A stretch of 64,000 bases of DNA from Hydrogenobacter sp. T-8 (GTDB taxonomy: Bacteria > Aquificota > Aquificia > Aquificales > Aquificaceae), in the NCBI RefSeq assembly GCF_011006175.1, contig NZ_CP048795.1, positions 496,001 to 560,000 on the forward strand, read 5' to 3'. Below the pieces are notes generated by a model. The model was not told the origin of the DNA. It made no database searches and saw nothing but the letters and a program-made list of their open reading frames with translations. Shown in pieces: positions 60,060-64,000 of this stretch (position 1 is the stretch's first letter; every line of letters begins with the position of its first letter). The position numbers and the translations under genes are program-made.

Positions 60060-60943
60060 CCTAATATCTCCTCTACCGCCCCTTCTATACCAACCTTTTC
60101 CATGTCCACTTCATGCCATCCCTGTTTTCTAAACCACCTTATCTGCCTTTTAGCGTATTCCTTTGTGTTTTTTACCATTTCAGTAAGGCACTCTTGCAGA
60201 GGTTTTTCTCCTTTTATACAGGGAATAAACTCCTTGTAGCCTATAGCTTGAGGTGATGTGAGAAAGTTTTCAAAGCCCATTTTCATAAGTTTTTCAATCT
60301 CATCCATTAGTCCCATCTCAAGCATTCTCTTTGTTCTTTCTTCAAGTCTTTCAGAGAGCCTTTCCCAACTCCAGCGAAGATAAAACCCAACAAAGTCAAA
60401 CCTTGGCTTGCTCCAACGATGAAAGGAGGAGAAGGGTTTTCCCGTATTTATGAAAACTTCAAGAGCCCTAACTATTCTTCTTGTATCTTTTGGAGATATT
60501 TTCTGTGCGTATTGTGGGTCAACAGACCTAAGCCTGCTGTAGAGATATTCACTTCCCTTTCTGTCTGCTATCTCGTAGAGTCTTTCCCTTAGTTTCCAAT
60601 CTGGTGGTGGCGTTTCCTCTATTCCATAAAGCAGTGCTTGAATGTATAGATATGTCCCACCACATACTATGGGGACTTTTCCCTTACTTAATATCTCCCC
60701 TACAGCCTTGAAAGCAAACTCTTCAAAAAGTTTAGCATCAAAGGGTTCTCCCGGCTCTACTATATCCACCAGATAGTGTTTGACCTTTCCCATACATTCC
60801 AAAGGCTTTGCAGTGCCAATATCCATATGTCTGTAGACGCACATGGAATCCGCACTTATTATTTCTCCTCCAATTCTTTCTGCTAAAAGACAGCACACCT
60901 CTGACTTACCACTACCCGTGGGTCCCCCAATTACTATCAACAT
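60029..60943 (-). CDS. miaA: tRNA dimethylallyltransferase
   Basis: 304 aa from ATG 60943 (TTG two codons upstream is possible). P-loop VIGGPTGSGKSEVCC, then EIISADSMCVYRHMDIGTAK P, VCGGTYLYIQALLYG and the C-terminal zinc-like region YAKRQIRWFRKQGW. Adds dimethylallyl to A37 of tRNAs reading UNN. Overlaps thiE by 32 bases on the same strand. Confidence 0.95.
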   Translation of the reverse strand: MLIVIGGPTGSGKSEVCCLLAERIGGEIISADSMCVYRHMDIGTAKPLECMGKVKHYLVDIVEPGEPFDAKLFEEFAFKAVGEILSKGKVPIVCGGTYLYIQALLYGIEETPPPDWKLRERLYEIADRKGSEYLYSRLRSVDPQYAQKISPKDTRRIVRALEVFINTGKPFSSFHRWSKPRFDFVGFYLRWSWERLSERLEERTKRMLEMGLMDEIEKLMKMGFENFLTSPQAIGYKEFIPCIKGEKPLQECLTEMVKNTKEYAKRQIRWFRKQGWHEVDMEKVGIEGAVEEILGYIGNSSTLS

Positions 60944-61505
60944 GGTCAAAGAAAAGTCCTATGCCGGCAATACCATAGGCACCGTTTTTATAACATAGCT
61001 TTATCCTATCCCATGTAATCCCACCTAAAGCGTATACTGGAATGGATAGCCTTTGAGAAACCTCCATCAGCAGACCAAGACCTATAGGTTCTACTTCTGG
61101 ATGGGACTTGGTTTTAAAGATAGGGCTAAGGGTTATAAAGTCCGCACCCTCTTCTTGAGCCCAGAGAGCCTGCTCAAGGCTGTGAGCGGAGTATCCCACG
61201 AGGAGATTCGGTGCTATCCTCTTAACCACGCTGGGTGGCAGACCCTTTTCTGGTAAGTGCACTCCGTCCGCATTCACCGCCAGTGCAATGTCTACCCTAT
61301 CGTTTATAAAAAGCATGGCATCATAGTCCTGCGTAAGCCCTCTTACCTTCTTTGCAAGCTGATAGTATTCAAGTCCAGAAAGCTCCTTCTCCCTGAGCTG
61401 AACCATTCTTATACCCTTCTTGAGAGCCTTCTCCAACCTTTGGAGCATGTCTGGGTATCTCTTGCTGTCCGTTATTGCGTAAAGTCTTGGCAAATTTAAA
61501 GCCAT
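60912..61505 (-). CDS. thiE: Thiamine-phosphate synthase (ThiE/TenI family)
   Basis: 197 aa from ATG 61505. TIM barrel: LYAITDSKRYPDMLQRLEKA, MVQLREKELSGLEYYQLAKK, FINDRVDIALAVNADGVHLP, GYSAHSLEQALWAQEEGADF ITLSPIF, IPVYALGGIT. Close in length to TenI (~200) and ThiE (~210); TenI paralogues lack some pyrophosphate residues, so function as ThiE is likely but not certain. The ATG lies 4 nt from the -10 of the divergent tRNA-Leu, whose promoter is embedded in the thiE 5' coding region. Confidence 0.88.
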   Translation of the reverse strand: MALNLPRLYAITDSKRYPDMLQRLEKALKKGIRMVQLREKELSGLEYYQLAKKVRGLTQDYDAMLFINDRVDIALAVNADGVHLPEKGLPPSVVKRIAPNLLVGYSAHSLEQALWAQEEGADFITLSPIFKTKSHPEVEPIGLGLLMEVSQRLSIPVYALGGITWDRIKLCYKNGAYGIAGIGLFFDHVDSNWGTHG

Positions 61506-61515
61506 GGTGTATAAT
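61487..61515 (+). promoter_or_regulatory. Promoter of tRNA-Leu and likely of the downstream cassette
   Basis: -35 TTGGCA (61487-61492), 17-bp spacer, -10 TATAAT (61510-61515), 11 nt before the tRNA. The -35 and part of the spacer are inside the thiE coding region on the other strand. Confidence 0.7.
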
Positions 61516-61526
61516 ATAACATCTGA

Positions 61527-61610
61527 GCCGGAGTGGCGGAACTGGCAGACGCGCTGTCTTGAGGGGGCAGTGCCCGTGAGGGCGTGCGGGTTCAACTCCC
61601 GCCTCCGGCA
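61527..61610 (+). tRNA. tRNA-Leu (anticodon GAG)
   Basis: 84-nt class II tRNA. Acceptor GCCGGAG pairs with CTCCGGC, discriminator A; anticodon stem CTGTC/GGCAG with loop TTGAGGG giving GAG (reads CUC/CUU); variable arm TGCCCGTGAGGGCG; T-arm GGGTTCAACTCCC. CCA is not encoded. A tRNA gene next to an apparently acquired cassette is a typical integration neighbourhood, though I found no repeat of its 3' end downstream. Confidence 0.95.
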
Positions 61611-61632
61611 TGAAAAAAGGAAGGCTTTGAAA

Positions 61633-62166
61633 ATGTATGTGTGGGAATACGAAGAAATTCAAATAATGGGTGTTGAAACCAAGTTTGTAGTAGTTGATGT
61701 TTTGGACTTCCCAGTGGAATTGGTTTCTCGTGATGGTAAATACTATGCCCTTTACATAAGAGATACAGAGGATGGAGAGCTATGGTTTTTAATAGAAAAC
61801 CTTCCCAACAAACTACTGGCAGATTATTTGAAGGGTAATAAACCTATAGGAGACCTCTTTAAATCTGGTAAGGTAAGCATTGTTAAAAGACCTTATGAAA
61901 ACCTTGGACTTTTTATAAAAACCGATTATTCCTTACAAGATTTTGAATTACCAGATAATTCCCTTAAGATGGAAATTGAAGATCTGGAAGTCTTTGAAGG
62001 TTTTCGTTCAATGTTTGATAAACCTTTCAGAAACCTTTTGAAAGTAAACTCTTTAAACTACAGACTGAAGAAGTCAATTAAAAAATCCCTGGAAAATAAG
62101 GTATATGCTCCCTACAGTATAGGATACGAAAAAGGTATAGACATAGACCTCCTGCAGGCTGCATGA
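61633..62166 (+). CDS. Unknown protein, first gene of a three-gene cassette
   Basis: 177 aa from ATG 61633, the first start after the tRNA. Soluble. N-terminal half beta-rich (EYEEIQIMGVETKFVVVDVL, DGKYYALYIRDTEDGELWFL), similar in feel to DUF6575-like proteins ('...lf...d..g..Yl.l..de.d...wl..p.'), but I cannot assign it. Then DLFKSGKVSIVKRPYENLGL and a charged C-terminus with KKSIKKSLENK. AT-rich with AGA/AAA preference, unlike its neighbours. Overlaps the SecB-like gene by 4 bases (ATGA). Function unknown; by context substrate or effector of the chaperone. Confidence 0.68.
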   Translation: MYVWEYEEIQIMGVETKFVVVDVLDFPVELVSRDGKYYALYIRDTEDGELWFLIENLPNKLLADYLKGNKPIGDLFKSGKVSIVKRPYENLGLFIKTDYSLQDFELPDNSLKMEIEDLEVFEGFRSMFDKPFRNLLKVNSLNYRLKKSIKKSLENKVYAPYSIGYEKGIDIDLLQAA

Positions 62167-62591
62167 GAAAAGTTATAGATAAAAAACTGAAGGATAATCT
62201 GAGGCTTTTTTTAGAAAATGTAGATGTAGAATCTTTAAGTCTTGTGAAATTAGCCTTGAATGTAAAAGAATCGGATACAGCCGAAGGTGTTGAAGTAAAA
62301 GCTGACCTTTCAATAAGACCAAAGATTGAGGAAGATGGTAAACTTAGCTTCTTATACAACCACAAAGAAAAAATCTTAGTAGAAGGCAAGGAAATAAACA
62401 TAGAGATATCATATAAACTTCAGCTCGAGTATAAGGGAAACGTAAAGGAATTAAAAAGAAGCCTTCTTATGGCTTATGCAAAAAATAGTGGCTTGCTCTT
62501 GGTATATCCCTATATAAGGCATTTATCTGATATTATAAAAAGAGAAGCTGGATTTATATTCTCACCACTGCCTCATATCCTGATTAAATGA
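62163..62591 (+). CDS. SecB-like chaperone domain protein
   Basis: 142 aa. The C-terminal block LLLVYPYIRHLSDIIKREAG FIFSPLPHILI aligns with the SecB signature ('ilFPYaRe.Is.lv.rggFP.l.L.PvnF'), with PY-R, Ser-Asp and G-F conserved. The upstream strands (VEVKADLSIRPKIEEDGKLS, INIEISYKLQLEYKG) fit the SecB beta sheet. Unlike housekeeping SecB it lacks the acidic/zinc-binding SecA-interacting tail. SecB-like proteins encoded with small partners can be toxin-antitoxin-chaperone or phage-defence components. 4-base overlaps on both sides. Confidence 0.65.
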   Translation: MRKVIDKKLKDNLRLFLENVDVESLSLVKLALNVKESDTAEGVEVKADLSIRPKIEEDGKLSFLYNHKEKILVEGKEINIEISYKLQLEYKGNVKELKRSLLMAYAKNSGLLLVYPYIRHLSDIIKREAGFIFSPLPHILIK

Positions 62592-63070
62592 AATGCAATG
62601 ATTACGAATACTGGAAACTTATGAAGGAAGTAGAGCAAGAAATAAGAAATCTAATTCAATCTATCAAAGAGGATTGCCCTAAGAATCTACTTGCGGACTT
62701 GAGGAAAGAACCTTCTGGAATTTTCTATAGGTTTGAGATAGAAAGATTTGATAGATATCCATACTTCATAAGCAACAAAGAGAGATTTAAGAAAGCAAAA
62801 GATAATAAATATAGATGTATGATGTGTGGACTTTCTGTCTATCTTAGTTATGAAAACTCAAAAGAAGCATTAGGAAGAGTATTATCCGCAAGGTCAAGAA
62901 AGTTTCCTAACTTGAAGAAGCAAGGCTATAAAATACTTATCTGTGAAAATCTCAAAGACTATGGGGAGCTATACAATACTCCTACGATAGGCAGTAAACA
63001 CTACACTTTTTTCCCTTGTGGCAACTATAACCCTAATAATGTGTGGAAAATATACGAGGAATCCGTATGA
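62588..63070 (+). CDS. Unknown Cys-containing protein, third gene of the cassette
   Basis: 160 aa, soluble. No family recognised. A possible zinc site: Cys77-x2-Cys80 (RCMMCGLSVYLS), with Cys119, His138 and Cys144 (GSKHYTFFPCGNYN). N-terminal third helical (YWKLMKEVEQEIRNLIQSIK), middle rich in Arg/Lys with Tyr (ERFDRYPYFISNKERFKKAK). This layout could be a nucleic-acid-binding effector. Its TGA overlaps the murJ ATG (ATGA). Confidence 0.65.
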   Translation: MKCNDYEYWKLMKEVEQEIRNLIQSIKEDCPKNLLADLRKEPSGIFYRFEIERFDRYPYFISNKERFKKAKDNKYRCMMCGLSVYLSYENSKEALGRVLSARSRKFPNLKKQGYKILICENLKDYGELYNTPTIGSKHYTFFPCGNYNPNNVWKIYEESV

Positions 63071-64000
63071 GTTTAATAAAGCACTCTATTTCCTTCTCCA
63101 TCGCCACCCTTTTGAGTAGGGTTATAGGCTATGTAAGGGACGCCTTAATAGCCTACTATTTTGGCGTTTCCCATATCACAGATGCCTTCTTTGTAGCCTT
63201 TAGGCTTCCCAACACCTTTAGGAGGCTCTTTGGAGAGGGTGGCTTCAACGCCGCCTTTGTTCCCATATTTGCCAAAAGGGTAAAGGAAGGAACAGAAAAG
63301 GAGTTTCTAAACTCAACCTTTACCTACTATACACTTTTTAATCTTTTAGTAACCCTTGCAGGCATCCTATTTGCGGAGTGGATAATAAGGCTTATAGCTC
63401 CAGGAATAGTAGGTAAAAGCTACTTTGAATTGGCAGTCTTCATGGCAAGGTTTCTCTTCAGCTACCTTTTTTTTGTAGGGCTTAGTGCCTTCTTCATGGC
63501 GGTATTGAACACAAGGGGAGTTTTCTTTGTCCCCGCCTTTGCACAAGCGGTTTTCAACATAGTGATGGCTCTTTGTATTGCACTCACCTCTCACAGTTTG
63601 GGTTATATGGCTCTTGTTTTAGGAGTTTTAGCTGGGGGCTTTGCCCAGTTAGTTTTTCATCTTCCTGCAGTAGTTTCTCAAAAGCTCGTGCCTCAACCAA
63701 CGCTTAAAAGAGACAGAGACTTAAACCTCCTTTTGAAAAGACTCACTCCAGCCCTGATGGGCTTTGGCGTGGCTCAGCTCTCTTTTTTTATAGATACATT
63801 CCTTGCTTCTTTTTTGGCATTGGGTGCTATATCATACCTCTATTACGCCAACAGGATATTCCAGCTTCCCTTAGGTGCCTTGTCTGTAGGTATGGCAAAC
63901 TCTCTACTTTCCGTCTTGGCAAGCGGGCAAGACCCAAAGAAAAACATCACCCTCGCCTTTAGGTTTATTACACTGCTTGCCCTTCCTGCCACTGGAGGTC
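63067..64000 (+). CDS. murJ: Lipid II flippase MurJ (3' end outside window)
   Basis: First ~311 residues of the MVF/MurJ family, starting at ATG 63067. MSLIKHSISFSIATLLSRVI GYVRDALIAYYFG with TDAFFVAFRLPNTFRRLFGE GGFNAAFVPIF is the family signature; about 8 TM helices follow up to the edge. Flips lipid II across the inner membrane for cell-wall synthesis. The frame is open at the right edge. It is coupled (ATGA) to the preceding unknown gene, so the cassette and murJ share a transcript. Confidence 0.93.
   Translation, partial: MSLIKHSISFSIATLLSRVIGYVRDALIAYYFGVSHITDAFFVAFRLPNTFRRLFGEGGFNAAFVPIFAKRVKEGTEKEFLNSTFTYYTLFNLLVTLAGILFAEWIIRLIAPGIVGKSYFELAVFMARFLFSYLFFVGLSAFFMAVLNTRGVFFVPAFAQAVFNIVMALCIALTSHSLGYMALVLGVLAGGFAQLVFHLPAVVSQKLVPQPTLKRDRDLNLLLKRLTPALMGFGVAQLSFFIDTFLASFLALGAISYLYYANRIFQLPLGALSVGMANSLLSVLASGQDPKKNITLAFRFITLLALPATGG

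Noticed and set aside
61611-63100. Direct repeat of the tRNA-Leu 3' end marking an integrated island
   Set aside because: I looked for a copy of the T-arm/acceptor sequence after the cassette and before murJ and saw none.
1-64000. CRISPR arrays, rRNA genes and riboswitches
   Set aside because: No regularly spaced repeats, rRNA signatures or known aptamer cores were seen anywhere in the window.

Overview
The window looks like a chromosomal segment of a thermophilic, microaerophilic bacterium of the Aquificota, most likely Aquificaceae (Hydrogenobacter/Thermocrinis/Aquifex relatives). This is inferred from the short Aquifex-type WaaA (348 aa), stand-alone secD, split glycine decarboxylase, Lys/Glu-rich proteins with heavy AGG/AGA use for Arg, genes shuffled out of their usual operons, and very tight packing in which most neighbours overlap by 1-30 bases. 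Two tRNA genes are present (Ser-GCU and Leu-GAG). There is no rRNA and no CRISPR array.

Layout. 0-9.8 kb: 3' part of an MFS exporter, gcvPA-gcvH, ino1, waaA, secD, a FliK-like protein and mtnA. 9.8-15.9 kb: a head-to-tail run of PilZ protein, lolC/E, lolD, secG, prmC, CNNM/CBS protein, radC and comF. 15.9-16.4 kb: a decayed tnpB/HEPN chimera. 16.4-25.6 kb: alaC, dksA-like gene, rplM-rpsI-argC, a roadblock/DUF4388/small-GTPase operon, a UPF0718 permease, pgpA, fumarase beta subunit, an AglD-like membrane protein and a small flavoprotein. 25.6-30 kb: a complete 2-oxoacid dehydrogenase operon (E1alpha, E1beta, E2, E3). 30-32.2 kb: a TnpB element lying inside a broken MNT/HEPN toxin-antitoxin locus. 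32.2-41.4 kb: a kinase-like protein, small membrane proteins including a NosL-like one, a cytochrome c oxidase operon (coxC-sco-coxB-coxA) with a visible promoter, an FNR/CRP-like palindrome and a terminator, then a dienelactone hydrolase and cstA. 41.4-50.7 kb: a tandemly duplicated small coiled-coil gene, tRNA-Ser, carA, an FtsI/PBP, bioD, a FolM-like reductase, a QueC-like protein, YjbQ, arsR-trxA-trxB, a second PilZ protein and rpsU. 50.7-58.1 kb: lon, ftsY with a helical-repeat N-terminus, trpA, osmC, accB, efp and tldD. 58.1-64 kb: an MvaI/BcnI-like restriction-modification pair, miaA, thiE, tRNA-Leu, an AT-rich three-gene cassette built around a SecB-like protein, and the start of murJ.

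The least ordinary parts are (i) the 61.6-63.1 kb cassette (unknown / SecB-like chaperone / unknown Cys protein), translationally coupled to murJ and close to the R-M genes: the best candidate for an undescribed defence or toxin-antitoxin-chaperone system; (ii) two loci, at 16 kb and 31 kb, where TnpB sequence sits in or against HEPN toxin genes whose RX4HXY active-site motif is broken in different ways; (iii) a symmetric -10 box (TATAATTATA or a close variant) in very short divergent spacers, implying leaderless transcripts in both directions; and (iv) a 92-base coding overlap between secG and prmC. All family assignments were made by reading motifs by eye; no database search was run.
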